64,000 nucleotides of DNA, taken from contig NC_065573.1 of assembly GCF_937616625.2 (NCBI RefSeq), forward strand, positions 3,549,001 through 3,613,000, written 5' to 3'. The DNA comes from Mercurialis annua (lineage: Eukaryota > Streptophyta > Magnoliopsida > Malpighiales > Euphorbiaceae). Shown here one piece after another: positions 1 to 11,900 of the stretch (position 1 is its first letter; each line of letters begins with the position of its first letter). Made by a program: the position numbers and the translations under genes. The notes beneath the pieces were generated by a model. That model was not told the origin of the DNA and ran no database searches. It saw only the letters and a program-made list of their open reading frames with translations.

Positions 1-1674
1 CTAAAAAGGTGAAACGTTTGGATTTGTTTCATAACGTTCGTAAATGTTTAGCTTAAATCGCAAAAAATGTTTGATGTTTGGATTTGTTTTGTAACGTTTG
101 TAAACGTTTGGCTTAAATCGCTAAAAAGGTGAAACGTCTGGATTTGTTTCGTAACGTTTGTAAACGTTTGGCTTAAATCGCTAAAGAGGTAAAACATTTT
201 GATTTTTTTGTAACGTTTATAAACGTTTGGCTTAAATCGCTAAAAAGGTGAAACGCTTGGATTTATTTCATAATGTTTGTTAAAGTTTGGCTTAAATTTC
301 TAAAAAGGTGAAACACTTAGATTTGTTTTGTAATGTTTGTAAACATTTGGCTTAAATTGCTAAAAAGGTGAAACATTTGGATTTGTTTCATGAACTTCGT
401 AGACGTTTGGCTTAATTTCGCTTAAAATGTGAAACGTTTGGATTTGTTTCGTAACCTTTTAAACGTTTGGTTTTATTTCGTAACGTTTGTAAACGTTTGG
501 CATAAATTGCTTAAAAGGTAAAACGTTTGGATTTATTTCGTAACGTTTGTAAATGTTTTGCTTAAATCGCTAAAAAGGTGAAATGCTTTGGATTTGTTTC
601 GTAACGTTTGTAAACGTTTCACTTAAATAGCTAAAAAGGAAAAACGTTTAGATTTGTTTCGTATCGTTTGTAAACATTCGGTTCTGTTTCGTAACATTTG
701 TAAATGTTTAACTTAAATCGCTAAAAAGATGAAACGTTTGGATTTGTTTCGTAACCTTTTTAAACATTTGGCTTAAATTGCTAAAAAGGCAAAACGTTTA
801 CATTTGTTTCGTAACGTTTGTATACGTTTGACTTAAATCGCTAAAAAGGTCATACGTTTAGATTTGTTTCACAACGTTTGTAAATCTTTGGCTTAAATCG
901 CTAAAAAGGTTCAACGTTTGGATTTATTTTGTAACGGTTGTAAACGTTTGGCATAAATCGCTAAAAAGGTTAAACGTTTGGATTTGTTTCGTACCGTTTG
1001 TAAACATTTGGCTTAAATCGCTAAAAAGGTGAAACATTTGGATTTGTTTCGTTACGTTTGTAAACGTTTGGCTTATATTACTAAAAAGGTGAAACGTTTG
1101 GATTTGTTTCGTAATGTTTGTAAATTTTTGGCTTAAATTGCTAAAAAGGTGAAACATTTGGATTTGTTTCATAACCTTTGTAAACGTTTGGCTTAAATCG
1201 CTAAAAAAGTGAAACGTTTGGATTTGTTTCGTAACGTTTGGCTTATATTGCTAAAAAGGTGAAACGTTTGGATTTGTTTCGTAACGTTTATAAACGTTTG
1301 GCTTCAATCGATAAAAAGGTGAGACATTTAGATCTGTTTCGAACCTTTGTAAATGTTTGGCATAAATCACTAAAAAGGTGAAATGTTTGGATTTATTTCG
1401 TAACGTTTTCAACGTTTGGCTTAAATTGCTAAAATGGGGAAACATTTGGATTCGTTTCATAACGTTTGTAAACGTTTGGCATAAATCCTTAAAAAGGTGA
1501 AAGGTTTGGTTTTGTTTCGTATTGTTTTAAACGTTCGGCTTAAATCGCTAAAAAGGTGAAACGTTTGGATTTTGTTTGTAACGTTTGTATACGTTCGGAT
1601 AAAAATTTCTAAAAAGGTGAAACGCTTGGAATTGTTTCGTAACGTTTGTAAATGTTTGGCTTAAATTACTAAAA
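1..1674. repeat. 60-bp satellite array, block 1
   Basis: Head-to-tail monomers of about 60 bp; 121-180 is a typical unit. Recurring landmarks are GTGAAACGTTTGGATTTG, TTCGTAACGTTTGTAAACG and GGCTTAAATCGCTAAAAAG. The octamer AACGTTTG occurs three times per monomer, so the unit probably grew from a shorter repeat. Some units are shortened (about 47 bp near 1210-1258). Others are compound, with an extra piece reading CGTTTGGTTTTGTTTCGTAACG. The array is cut by the left window edge and by the MITE at 1675. No gene is seen. Confidence 0.97.
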
Positions 1675-2024
1675 GGGTTAATTCTTAAAAAAATCACGAA
1701 CTTTACACGAAGTTTCATTTTAATCATGACCTTTAAAAGTTGTCATTTAAAGGCATGAACTTTCATTTAACTTCAAATCTATCACCAAAGTAAAATTCGG
1801 TGTATTTTATCAGACTAATAATTCCTAATCCTAGATACTCTAACTGAAAGATAATAACTTGGATCTTTAATTAATGGTTTAGTGACAAATTTAGTCAATA
1901 AAAATACACTGAAATGATCAATTTGGAACAATATGAAAGTTTGTGGCTTTAAATGGCAACTTTTAAAGGTCATGATTAAAGTGAAACTTCGTGTAAAGTT
2001 CGTGATTTTTTTAGGAATTAACCC
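1675..2024. mobile_element. Mutator-type MITE A, copy 1
   Basis: 350-bp non-coding element with long terminal inverted repeats. It begins GGGTTAATTCTTAAAAAAAT, and its right end is the near-perfect reverse complement; the arms stay similar for about 90 bp, through the ACGAACTTTACACGAAGTTT segment. The flanks are TTACTAAAA (1666-1674) and TTATTAAAA (2025-2033), a 9-bp target duplication with one mismatch. Long TIRs plus a 9-bp duplication are typical of Mutator-like elements. There is no transposase frame, so it depends on an element elsewhere. Confidence 0.88.
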
Positions 2025-4089
2025 TTATTAAAATAGTGAAATGCTTGGATTTGTTTCGGAACATTTGTAAACATTTGGCTTAAATTGATAAAAAGATGAA
2101 ACGCTTGGATTTGTTTCGTAATGTTTTTAAACATTTGGCTTTAATTGCTAAAAAGGTGAAACGCTTGGGTTTGTTTCGTAACATTTGTAAAGGTTTGGTT
2201 TAAATCACTAGAAATGTGAAACGTTTGAATTTGTTTCGTAAAGTTTTAAACGTTTGCTTTTGTTTCGTAACGTTTGTAAACGTTTGGCTTAAATCGCTAA
2301 AAAGGGGAAACTTTTGGATTTGTTTTGAAACATTTGAAACGTTTGGCTTAAATTGCTAAAAAGGCGAAACGTTTGGATTTGTTTCGTAACGTTTGTAAAT
2401 TATTGGCTTAAATCGCTAAAAAGGTGAAACGTTTGGATTTGTTTCATAACGTTCGTAAATGTTTAGCTTAAATCGCAAAAAAGGTTTGATGTTTGGATTT
2501 GTTTTGTAACGTTTGTAAACGTTTGGCTTAAATCGCTAAAAAGGTGAAACGTCTGGATTTGTTTCGTAACGTTTGTAAACGTTTGGCTTAAATCGCTAAA
2601 GAGGTAAAACATTTTGATTTTTTTGTAACGTTTATAAACGTTTGGCTTAAATCGCTAAAAAGGTGAAACGCTTGGATTTGTTTCGTAATGTTTGTTAAAG
2701 TTTGGCTTAAATTTCTAAAAAGGTGAAACACTTAGATTTGTTTTGTAATGTTTGTAAACATTTGGCTTAAATTGCTAAAAAGGTGAAACATTTGGATTTG
2801 TTTCATGAACTTCGTAAACGTTTGGCTTAATTTCGCTTAAAATGTGAAACGTTTGGATTTGTTTCGTAACCTTTTAAACGTTTGGTTTTATTTCGTAACG
2901 TTTGTAAACGTTTGGCTTAAATTTCTTAAAAGGTAAAACGTTTGGATTTATTTCGTAACGTTTGTAAATGTTTTGCTTAAATCGCTAAAAAGGTGAAATG
3001 CTTTGGATTTGTTTCGTAACGTTTGTAAACGTTTCACTTAAATAGCTAAAAAGGAAAAACGTTTAGATTTGTTTCGTATCGTTTGTAAACATTCGGTTCT
3101 GTTTCGTAACATTTGTAAATGTTTGGCTTAAATCGCTAAAAAGATGAAACGTTTGGATTTGTTTCGTAATGTTTGTAAACATTTGGCTTAAATTGCTAAA
3201 AAGGCAAAACGTTTAGATTTGTTTCGTAACGTTTGTATACGTTTGGCTTAAATCGCTAAAAAGGTCATACGTTTAGATTTGTTTCACAACGTTTGTAAAT
3301 CTTTGGCTTAAATCGCTAAAAAGGTTTAACGTTTGGATTTATTTTGTAACGTTTGTAAACGTTTGGCATAAATCGCTAAAAAGGTTAAACATTTGGATTT
3401 GTTTCGTAACGTTTGTAAACATTTGGCTTAAATCGCTAAAAAGGTGAAACATTTGGATTTGTTTCGTTACGTTTGTAAACGTTTGGCTTATATTACTAAA
3501 AAGGTGAAACGTTTGGATTTGTTTCATAATGTTTGTAAATTTTTGGCTTAAATTGCTAAAAAGGTGAAACATTTGGATTTGTTTCATAACCTTTGTAAAC
3601 GTTTGGCTTAAATCGCTAAAAAAGTGAAACGTTTGGATTTGTTTCGTAACGTTTGGCTTATATTGCTAAAAAGGTGAAACGTTGGGATTTGTTTCGTAAC
3701 GTTTATAAACGTTTGGCTTCAATCGCTAAAAAGGTGAGACATTTAGATCTGTTTCGAACCTTTGTAAATGTTTGGCATAAATCAATAAAAAGGTGAAATG
3801 TTTGGATTTATTTCGTAACGTTTTCAACGTTTGGCTTAAATTGCTAAAATGGGGAAACATTTGGATTCGTTTCATAACGTTTGTAAACGTTTGGCATAAA
3901 TCCTTAAAAAGGTGAAAGGTTTGGTTTTGTTTCGTATTGTTTTAAACGTTCGGCTTAAATCGCTAAAAAGGGGAAACGTTTGGATTTTGTTTGTAACGTT
4001 TGTATACGTTCGGATAAAAATTTCTAAAAAGGTGAAACGCTTGGAATTGTTTCGTAACGTTTGTAAATGTTTGGCTTAAATTACTAAAA
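2025..4089. repeat. 60-bp satellite array, block 2
   Basis: Satellite between the two MITE A copies. It contains the tail of duplication copy 1 and most of copy 2. Only 60-bp monomers and their short or compound variants are seen; no gene. Confidence 0.96.
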
Positions 4090-4830
4090 GGGTTAATTCT
4101 TAAAAAAATCACGAACTTTACACGAAGTTTCATTTTAATCATGACCTTTAAAAGTTGTCATTTAAAGGCATGAACTTTCATTTTATTTCAAATCTATCAC
4201 CAAAGTAAAATTCGGTGTATTTTATCAGACTAATAATTCCTTATCCTAGATACTCTAACTTGAAGATAATAACTTGGATCTTTAATTAATGGTTTAGTGA
4301 CAAATTTAGTCAATAAAAATACACTGAAATGATCAATTTGGAACAATATGAAAGTTTGTGGCTTTAAATGGAAACTTTTAAAGGTCATGATTAAAGTGAA
4401 ACTTCGTGTAAAGTTCGTGATTTTTTTAGTAATTAACCCTTATTAAAATAGTGAAATGCTTGGATTTGTTTCGGAACATTTGTAAACATTTGGCTTAAAT
4501 TGATAAAAAGATGAAACGCTTGGATTTGTTTCGTAACGTTTTAAACATTTGGCTTTAATTGCTAAAAAGGTGAAACGCTTGGTTTTGTTTCGTAACATTT
4601 GTAAAGGTTTGGTTTAAATCACTAGAAATGTGAAACGTTTGAATTTGTTTCGTAAAGTTTTAAACGTTTGCTTTTGTTTCGTAACGTTTGTAAACATTTC
4701 GTTTAAATCACTAAAAAGGGGAAACTTTTGGATTTGTTTTGTAACATTTGAAACGTTTGGCTTAAATTGCTAAAAAGGCGAAACGTTTGGATTTGTTTCG
4801 TAACATTTGTAAACTATTGGCTTAAATCGC
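2416..4830. repeat. 2415-bp higher-order duplication, copy 2
   Basis: Second copy of the 2415-bp segment, with scattered point differences from the first. The right limit is approximate. From about 4830 onwards the monomers still follow the same variant order (for example the AAGATTCAATG-type unit near 4895) but are more diverged, so an older third copy may follow. Confidence 0.85.
4090..4439. mobile_element. Mutator-type MITE A, copy 2
   Basis: Passenger copy of the element at 1675-2024: same length, same TIRs, same flanking 9-mers (4081-4089 TTACTAAAA; 4440-4448 TTATTAAAA). About seven single-base differences from copy 1 are visible, roughly 2%. The identical imperfect target duplication shows this is one insertion later copied, not two insertions. 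Confidence 0.88.
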
Positions 4831-6019
4831 TAAAGAGATGAAACGTTTGAATTTGTTTCGTAACGTTTGTAAATGTTTATCTTAAATAGCTAAAAAGATT
4901 CAATGTTTGGATTTGTTTTGTAACGTTTGTAAACGTTTGGTTTAAATCGCTCAAAAGCTGAAACGTTTGGATTTGTTTCTTAACGTTTGTAAACGTTTGG
5001 CTTAAATAGCTAAAGAGGTGAAACGTTTGGATTAGTTTCGTAACGTTTCTAAATATTTGGCTTAAATTGCTCTAAAGGTGGAACGCTTGGATTTGTTTCG
5101 TAACGTTTGTAAACATTTGGCTTAAAGTTCTAAAAAGTTGAAACGCTTGGATTTGTTTCGTAACGTTTTTTAACGTTTCGCTTACATGGCTAAAAAGGTG
5201 AGACGTTTGGATTTGTTTTATACTGTTTGTAAACGTTTCGCTTAAATCGCTAAAAAGGTAAAATGTTTGGATTTGTATCGTAACGTTTATAAACGTTTGG
5301 ATTAAATTGCTAATAAGGTGAAACGCTTGGATTTGTTTCGTAACGTTTGTAAACGTTTGGCTTAAATTGCTAAAAAGGTGAAATGCTTGGATTTATTTCG
5401 TTACGTTTGTAAACGTTTGGCTTAAAGTGCTAAAAAGGTGAAACTCTTGGTTTTTGTTTCGTAACGTTTGTAAACCTTTGGCTTAAATTGCTAAAATTAG
5501 GAAACGTTTAGATTTGTTTCGTAGCGTTTGTAAATGTTTGGCTTCAATCGCTAAAAAGGTGAAACATATAGATTTGTTTCGTAACATTAATAAACGTTTG
5601 GCATAAATCGCTAAAAAGGGGAAACGTTTGGATTTGTTTCGTAAAGTTTTAAACGTTCGGCTGAAATTGCTAAAAAGGGGAAACGTTTAGATTTGTTTTG
5701 TAACGTTTGTAAACATTCTGCTTAAATTGCTAAAAAGGTGAAACGTTTGGTTTTGTTTCGTAACGTTTGTAAACGTTCGGCTTGAATCGCTAAAAAGGTT
5801 AAACATTTGGATTTGTTTCATAACGTTTGTAAACGTTTGGCTTAAACTGGTAAAAAGGGGAAACTCTTGGATTTTATTCGTAACTTTTGTAAACGTTTTG
5901 CTTAAATTCCAAAAAATGTGAAACGCTTGATTTGTTTCAAAATGTTTGTAAACGATTGGCTTAAATTGCTAAAAAGGTGAAACGCTTGGATTTTTTTTAT
6001 AACGTTTGTTAACATTTGG
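4440..6019. repeat. 60-bp satellite array, block 3
   Basis: About 26 monomers between MITE A copy 2 and the LTR insertion. The last unit breaks off after CATTTGG, where the LTR begins. No gene is seen. Confidence 0.95.
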
Positions 6020-6344
6020 TGTAATATCCCGTGTTTTTCTGTCATGGTTTCGTTGCAATTCCGGCTTGGTTTTGGATTGTTTATGGTGGAATTAGCAAGT
6101 GTGACACTTTGTTTGGGGCATGAGTTGTATCTTGTATTTGTCACATGTGTCGTGTGGGCTTTCGATGTCAATTTGATTTGTTTCCGAATAATTATTGAAG
6201 ATGTGATCGTGTGCCTTCTGAATCTGTCATGTTTTAGTAAAACGTCCATATCTCCCAATTGCACCGTCGGATCGGGCTGCCGTTCGAATATGTTTTTTAT
6301 AAAAGAAATTTCTAAAAATTGTACAGTTGGATTGTGTTTCTGAT

Positions 6345-6439
6345 GGGGCGCGATGGAGGGCGCGTATGCGCCTCAGGCTGTTTTGTTCTCTTTTGCTGAG
6401 GAAGGCGCGATGGGTCCAACGCGCCTTCCATCGCGCCCC
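6345..6439. repeat. GC-rich inverted repeat in LTR U3
   Basis: Two 21-bp arms (6345-6365 and 6419-6439) are reverse complements with one mismatch, around a 53-base loop. The loop has a nested pair (GCGCCTCAG against CTGAGGAAGGCGC). The decamer GGCGCGATGG occurs twice directly (6346 and 6404) and once inverted (6428). It stands out in an AT-rich neighbourhood and lies just upstream of the TATA box. Confidence 0.85.
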
Positions 6440-6463
6440 TCTGTCAAAATTAATGTATTAGCA

Positions 6464-6473
6464 TATAAAAATA
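6464..6473 (+). promoter_or_regulatory. Likely LTR TATA box
   Basis: TATAAAAATA, 25 bases after the GC-rich inverted repeat. A start about 30 bp downstream would give a leader containing AAACCCTAGCC and a CT-rich tract (6560-6575), the usual look of a plant 5' leader. The U3/R boundary would then fall near 6495-6505. Inferred from sequence only. Confidence 0.6.
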
Positions 6474-6591
6474 CCCCATAACTAGACTAAATCTATTTTC
6501 TTTCGTTTACTTAAAACCCTAGCCGACTCTAACACTCTTAGACACTCTGAGATCATACTCTCCTCTTCCCCTCGCAATCGCTATGAATACG

Positions 6592-8541
6592 GTAAGTTAT
6601 TCGCATCCCTTTTATTGTTATTCATTCGTTCACTTCGTTCTCGATTCGTTATTCGTTATTCTCTGATTGTTTTAGCATCATTGTGAGTATGTACTCATCA
6701 TTGCATCAGCCTCTATTGTTCTCAAATCCTTGGACGTTGTAAATCTTAATTCGGTACGTTCAATCTTTTCGTTTAAGAGACGTTCGGTTCACTGGTTTTT
6801 GAGTTTTGTGGCTATGCTCTTCATGTTTTTGTTGCTGCCGATTTTGCGTTTCCTTGTCATTGATATTTATTTGTTCTTAAGGTTATTAACTGATATGTTA
6901 TGGTTTGATGTCTGAACTGTTTTGGGTTTCATCGAACCTCTCGATTTTATGCTGAATCGTGTCATTATTGTTGGCTGCCGTATTCTGATTTTGTTGCTAC
7001 CTTGGGTTCCTTGGCTGATCTATTGTTCTTAGCTGATATGTATATTGCTAAGGTTGTGATTGTTGTGCGTTGTTCGTTTAGAATTTGCTATTTCGAATCA
7101 ATATGTTATGGCTGCCATTGTTGGTTGTTCTCATTATCATTACTGCTAAGCTTGGAGTTCATTAGTTGATATGGAATTTTGTTGAATTGGGTTTTTTGCT
7201 GTCAGCATGGATACTTACGTTATGTCTGTTGGTATTCCTTAATTCAATAGCTAGTGTGTGAGATTTTTGAATGATTCATGTTTAGTTGCTTGATCATCAT
7301 TTTGATTTCTAAACTACCGATTAATAAAGTTATTCAGATCTGAAATAAAGTTTGTTTGGATTATAAATGGATCGTGTTGATAATTATATTTGAAAACGTT
7401 AACTATTAAATCAAATTATTACTTGGGTAATTATTGTTTTGAAATTATTGGCTTGGTGTGCCATCTTGGCTAAAGTTACTTTCTAACTTTAAAACGTTTT
7501 CTTAACTTAATTTAGTTAAGTGATTGTCGGTAACTAATGGTTACTTTTGTTTAAAGCTATTGAGTTCCATTTTCAATTATGATCGATTATTTTATCAAAT
7601 TATTATTATTATTGGAATTATAGACCGTGGTTTATATTTTTGATAAAATGGTTGGGTCGGGCTAGACATGGGTCACCCGACATGTGAGGTTAGCTTGGTG
7701 GTTATCGGTAACTCGGCTAACCCACTATTTGGAAAGTACTTGATTTATTATTTCATAATTATTTAAATAATATTTTACGAAACGAATTTGTAAGTGGGAA
7801 CTCAATAGACTTGGCTTGTTTATGATTTGTTAATTATCTGAGTATTGTGTTTACTATGAATTGGTTTACCTTGACTTGTTGTTTGTGCTAGTCCTATGTG
7901 GTGTCTAGTACTCTCTAGAGTTAGGGTATGTTTTAATTATTTTTATTTTGTCTAGACTCGTCGACTGTTCGTGCTTCGAAGACGAACCATGATTAGTTGC
8001 TTGTCAGGTTATCACGTGGATTAGCAAGCAGTAAGTTTTTACTTACTATTTACCGCTTTATTAAGTAAATTGTTATTTTAATATTAAATATATATACTGC
8101 ACGTATATTTCGAACTGTTTTTATATTATGGCTCTTAGTTGGAACATGCTACCTAATGGGCATCATTAGGACTGCGTGCGCACCGGTAATGATCTGGGTA
8201 AGGTATTTATGGAAATATGGTAACTCGGTGGGAGCATAGCTCTCGGGACCAAATAGAGCAACTCGGTGTGAGCATAGCTCTCGGGACCAAATAGAGTAAC
8301 TCGGTGTAGCACAGCTCTCAGGACTCTAGATATGGTAAAAGTGTGGTCAGTGGTAACTCGGTGTAGCTCAGCTTTCGGGACCAGGCCTATTGTATTATGT
8401 TTATTATATAGAATTGTGGATTAGGGTTCCAACTATTAATCGTAATATCGTTATTTAAAGATTTTCCACTTGATAAATGTAAATAGTGGTATAAACTCAT
8501 CTCAATATATTTGACCCCGTTGTTTTCCCAATTTTTCCCAG
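6592..8541 (+). other. Possible intron within the LTR
   Basis: A consensus plant donor G|GTAAGT follows a short ATG-containing exon-like stretch (6584-6591). The best acceptor is TTTTTCCCAG ending at 8541. The acceptor neighbourhood (TGACCCCGTTG, then a pyrimidine tract and CAGGG) is also found in the right-edge element (AG at 59769-59770) and in the LARD LTR (minus strand, about 23862). The interval has the T-rich composition of plant introns. No transcript is available, so splicing is a hypothesis. Confidence 0.35.
8218..8383 (+). repeat. Four LTR hairpin modules (AACTCGGT...CTCGGGA)
   Basis: Four ~30-bp repeats with a conserved core AACTCGGTGT, then a small inner hairpin, then CTCGGGA. 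The inner hairpin is GAGC/GCTC (8270-8280) or AGC/GCT. The outer closing stems differ: TGGT/ACCA (8218-8221 with 8248-8251), TAGAGT/ACTCTA (8292-8297 with 8323-8328) and TGGT/ACCA (8351-8354 with 8380-8383). The second copy lacks an outer stem. The same modules occur at 59473-59594 and, in reverse, in both LARD LTRs. Confidence 0.8.
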
Positions 8542-8941
8542 GGTTATGATCTGAAAGAGTCTGGTGATCTCCGTATTTACTTTTCTCGGAGGTTTCATTT
8601 ATTTTAGTAAAACTATCAAACTGTTTTATTCTTAGACCGCAGTAGTTGACTAGACGTCTTTATTTTTATTGCAGTTATTTGTCGGATTGGTCCGACTGGA
8701 TATATTGCTTTGGCATGTTTATACTGTTTACTCTGCTTATTTTTATGCCATATTGGAGACTCGTAGTTGAACGAGTATTTATAATATTAAATGTTGAATA
8801 TTATAACTGCTAGAATCAGGTTGTAGTCTCGGTTGCCCCCGAGCATTGGTTTTCTTGCAGGTTTATTATAATTGTATGTTAACCGGTTTTGGTACTACAT
8901 TACCCATACCCTATCGCCGGTCACGATTCATGAAAATGGGT

Positions 8942-11900
8942 AAAAAAAATGCAAACGTTTGGCGTAAATTGCTAAAAATGCAAATGTTTGGTTTTGTTTC
9001 GTAACGTTAGAAAATGTTTGGCTTAAATAGCCAAAAAGGCGAAACGTGTGGATTTGTTTCATAACGTTTATAAACGTTTGGCTTAAATTACCAAAAAGGC
9101 GAAATATTTGGATTTGTTTCGTAATGTTTCTAAACGTTTGGCTTAAATCGCTAAAAAGGTGAAACGTTTGGATTTGTTTAGTAAAATTTCTAAACGTTGA
9201 GCTTAAATCGCTAAAAAGGGAAAACGTTTGGCTTTGTTTCGCATCGTTTGTAAACGTTTTGCTTAAATCGCTAAAAAGGTGAAACGTTTGGATTTTTTTC
9301 GTAACGTTTGAAAACATTTGGCTTAAATCGCTAAAAAGGTGAAACGCTTTAATTTGTTTCGTAACATTTGTAAACGTTTGGTTTAAATTGCTAACAAGGT
9401 GAAATGCTTGGATTTTTTTTTGTAACGTTTGTAAACGTTTGGCTTAAATTGCTAAAAAGTTTCAACATTTGGATTTGTTTTATAACGTTTGTAAACGTTT
9501 GGCTTAAATCACTAAAAATGTGAAACGTTTGGATTTGTTTGGTAATGTTTGGATTTGTTTCGTAACGTTTGTAAACGTTTGGCTTAAATCGCTAAAAAGG
9601 GGAAACGTTTGAATTTATTTCGTAACGTTTCTAAACGTTTGGCTTCAATTGCTTAAAAGGTGAAACATTTGGATTTGTTTCATAACGTTTGTAAACGTTT
9701 GGCATAAATCGCTAAAAAGGTGAAATGTTTGGTTTTGTTTCGTATTGTTTGTAAATGTCCAGCGTAAATCGCTAAAACGGTGAAACGTTTGGATTTGTTT
9801 CTTACGTTTGTATACGTCCGACACAAATTTCTAAAAAGGTGAAATGCTTGGATTTGTTTCGTAACGTTTGTAAACGTTTGGCTTAAATTACTAAAAAGGT
9901 GAAACGCTTGGATTTGTTTCGGAACGTTTATATACATTCGGCTTAAATTGCTAAAAAGATGAAACGCTTGGATTTGTTTCGTAACGTTTGTAAACGTTTG
10001 GATTATATTGCTGAAAAGGTGAAAAGCTTGGTTTTATTTCTTAGCATTTGTAAAGGTTTGGCTTAAATCACTAAAAATGTGAAACTTTTGGATTTGTTTC
10101 GTAACGTTTTAAACGTTTGGTTTTGTTTCGTAACGTTTGTAAACGTTTGGCTTAAATCGCTAAAAAGGTGAAACGTTTGGATTTGTTTCTTACGTTTGTA
10201 TACGTCCGGCTCAAATTTCTAAAAAGGTGAAACGCTTGGATTTGTTTCGTAACGTTTGTAAACGTCTGGCTTAAATTACTAAAAAAGTGAAACGCTTGGA
10301 TTTGTTTTGGAACGTTTGTATACATTCGGCTTAAATTGCTAAAAAGATGAAACGCTTGGATTTGTTTCGTAACGTTTGTAAACGTTTGGATTATATTGCT
10401 GAAAAGGTGAAAAGCTTGGTTTTGTTTCTTAGCATTTGTAAAGGTTTGGCTTAAATTACTAAAAATATGAAACGTTTGGATTTGTTTCGTAACGTTTTAA
10501 ACGTTTGATTTTGTTTCGCATCATTTGTAAACGTTTTGTTTAAATCGCTAAAAAGGTGAAACGTTTGGATTTTTTTCGTAACATTTGAAAACATTTGGCT
10601 TAAATTGCTAAAAAGGTGAAACGGTTTAATTTGTTTCGTAACATTTGTAAACGTTTGGTTTAAATTGCTAAAAAGGTGAAACGCTTGGATTTTTTTAACC
10701 TTTATAAACGTTTGGCTTAAATTGCTGAAAAGTTTCAACATTTCGATTTGTTTTATAACGTTTGTAAACGTTTGGCTTAAATCACGAAAAAGGTAAAACG
10801 TTTGGATTTGTTTCGTAACGTTAGTAAACGTTTGGCTTAAATCGCTAAAAAGGTGAAACGTTTGAATTTATTTCGTAACATTTCTTAACGTTTGGCCCTC
10901 AATTGCTAAAAAGGCGAAACGTTTGTATTTGTTTCGTAACATTTGTAAACATTTGGCATAAATCGCTAGAAAGCTGAAATGTTTGGATCTATTTCGTAAC
11001 GTTTTAAACGTTTGACTTAAATCGCTAAAATGGGGAAACATTTGGATTTGTTTCATAACGTTTGTAAACGTTTTATATTGCTGAAAAGGTGAAAAGCTTG
11101 GTTTTGTTTCTTAGCATTTGTAAAGGTTTGGCTTAAATCACTAAAAATGTGAAACGTTTGGATTTGTTTCGTAACGTTTTAAACGTTTGGTTTTGTTTCG
11201 CATCGTTTGTAAACGTTTTTCTTAAATCGCTAAAAAGGTGAAACGTTTGGATTTTTTTCGTAACGTTTGAAAACATTTCGCTTAAATCGCTAAAAAGGTG
11301 AAACGCTTTAATTTGTTTCGTAACATTTGTAAACGTTTGGCTTAAATTGCTAAAAAGGTGAAACTCTTGGATTTTTTTTGTAACATCTGTAAACGTTTAG
11401 CTTAGATTGCTAAAAAGTTTCAACATTTGGATTTGCTTTATAACGTTTGTAAACGTTTGGCTTAAATCACTAAAAAGGTGAAACGTTTGGATTTGTTTCG
11501 TAACGTTTGTAAACGTTTGGCTTAAATCGCTAAAAAGGGGAAACGTTTGAATTTATTTCTTAACATTTCTAAATGTTTGGCTTAAATCGCTAAAATGGGG
11601 AAACATTTGGATTTGTTTCATAACGTTTGTAAACGTTTGGCATAAATCGCTAAAAAGGTGAAATGTTTGGTTTTGTTTCGTATTGTTTGTAAACGTCCGG
11701 CGTAAATCGCTAAAAAGGTGAAACATTTGGATTTGTTTCTTACGTTTGTATACGTCCGGCTCAAATTTCTGAAAAGGTGAAACGCTTGGATTTGTTTCGT
11801 AACGTTTGTAAACGTTAGGCTTAAATTACTAAACAGGTGAAACGCTTGGATTTTTTTCGGAACATTTGTATACATTCGGCTTAAATTGCTAAAAAGATGA

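Larger units (their letters stand above)
1..2415. repeat. 2415-bp higher-order duplication, copy 1
   Basis: The first 2415 bp of the window match the next 2415 bp monomer for monomer, at a constant offset. Shared private variants include the AAATCGCAAAAAA monomer at about 57 (again near 2472) and the embedded MITE (1675 and 4090). The start may lie left of the window. Because both copies hold the MITE with the same imperfect target duplication, the segment was duplicated after the MITE inserted. Confidence 0.9.
6020..8941 (+). mobile_element. Truncated solo LTR, Ty3/gypsy (Tekay/Del-like)
   Basis: About 2.9 kb of non-satellite DNA starting TGTAATATCCCGTG, the usual style of start for this group of plant Ty3/gypsy LTRs. 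The end, CGCCGGTCACGATTCATG then AAAATGGGT, parallels the last bases of the LARD LTR (which reads on to CGTGACA), so the final ~7 bp seem to be missing. Positions 7555-8608 match 58838-59832, the LTR of the Ty3/gypsy element at the right edge. Landmarks in order are a GC-rich inverted repeat, a TATA box, a CT-rich leader, a splice-donor-like site, hairpin modules, and a conserved TTTTTCCCAGGG. No internal region or 5-bp target duplication is present. The small frames inside (6044-6343, 6730-6915) show no protein family. Confidence 0.8.

Noticed and set aside
924..1172. Minus-strand open frames of 60-200 codons throughout the satellite (for example 924-1172, 19356-19967, 51975-52577)
   Set aside because: They are the 20-codon translation of the 60-bp monomer, start at chance CpG-derived ATGs, end at irregular monomers, and have no codon signal or domain.
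1..6019. CRISPR-like array of regularly spaced repeats
   Set aside because: Units are contiguous head-to-tail with no unique spacers, and the context is plant transposons; this is satellite DNA.
6044..6343. 99-codon plus-strand frame at the start of the solo LTR
   Set aside because: Lies in LTR U3 upstream of the TATA box, is hydrophobic and low in information, and matches no family I know.
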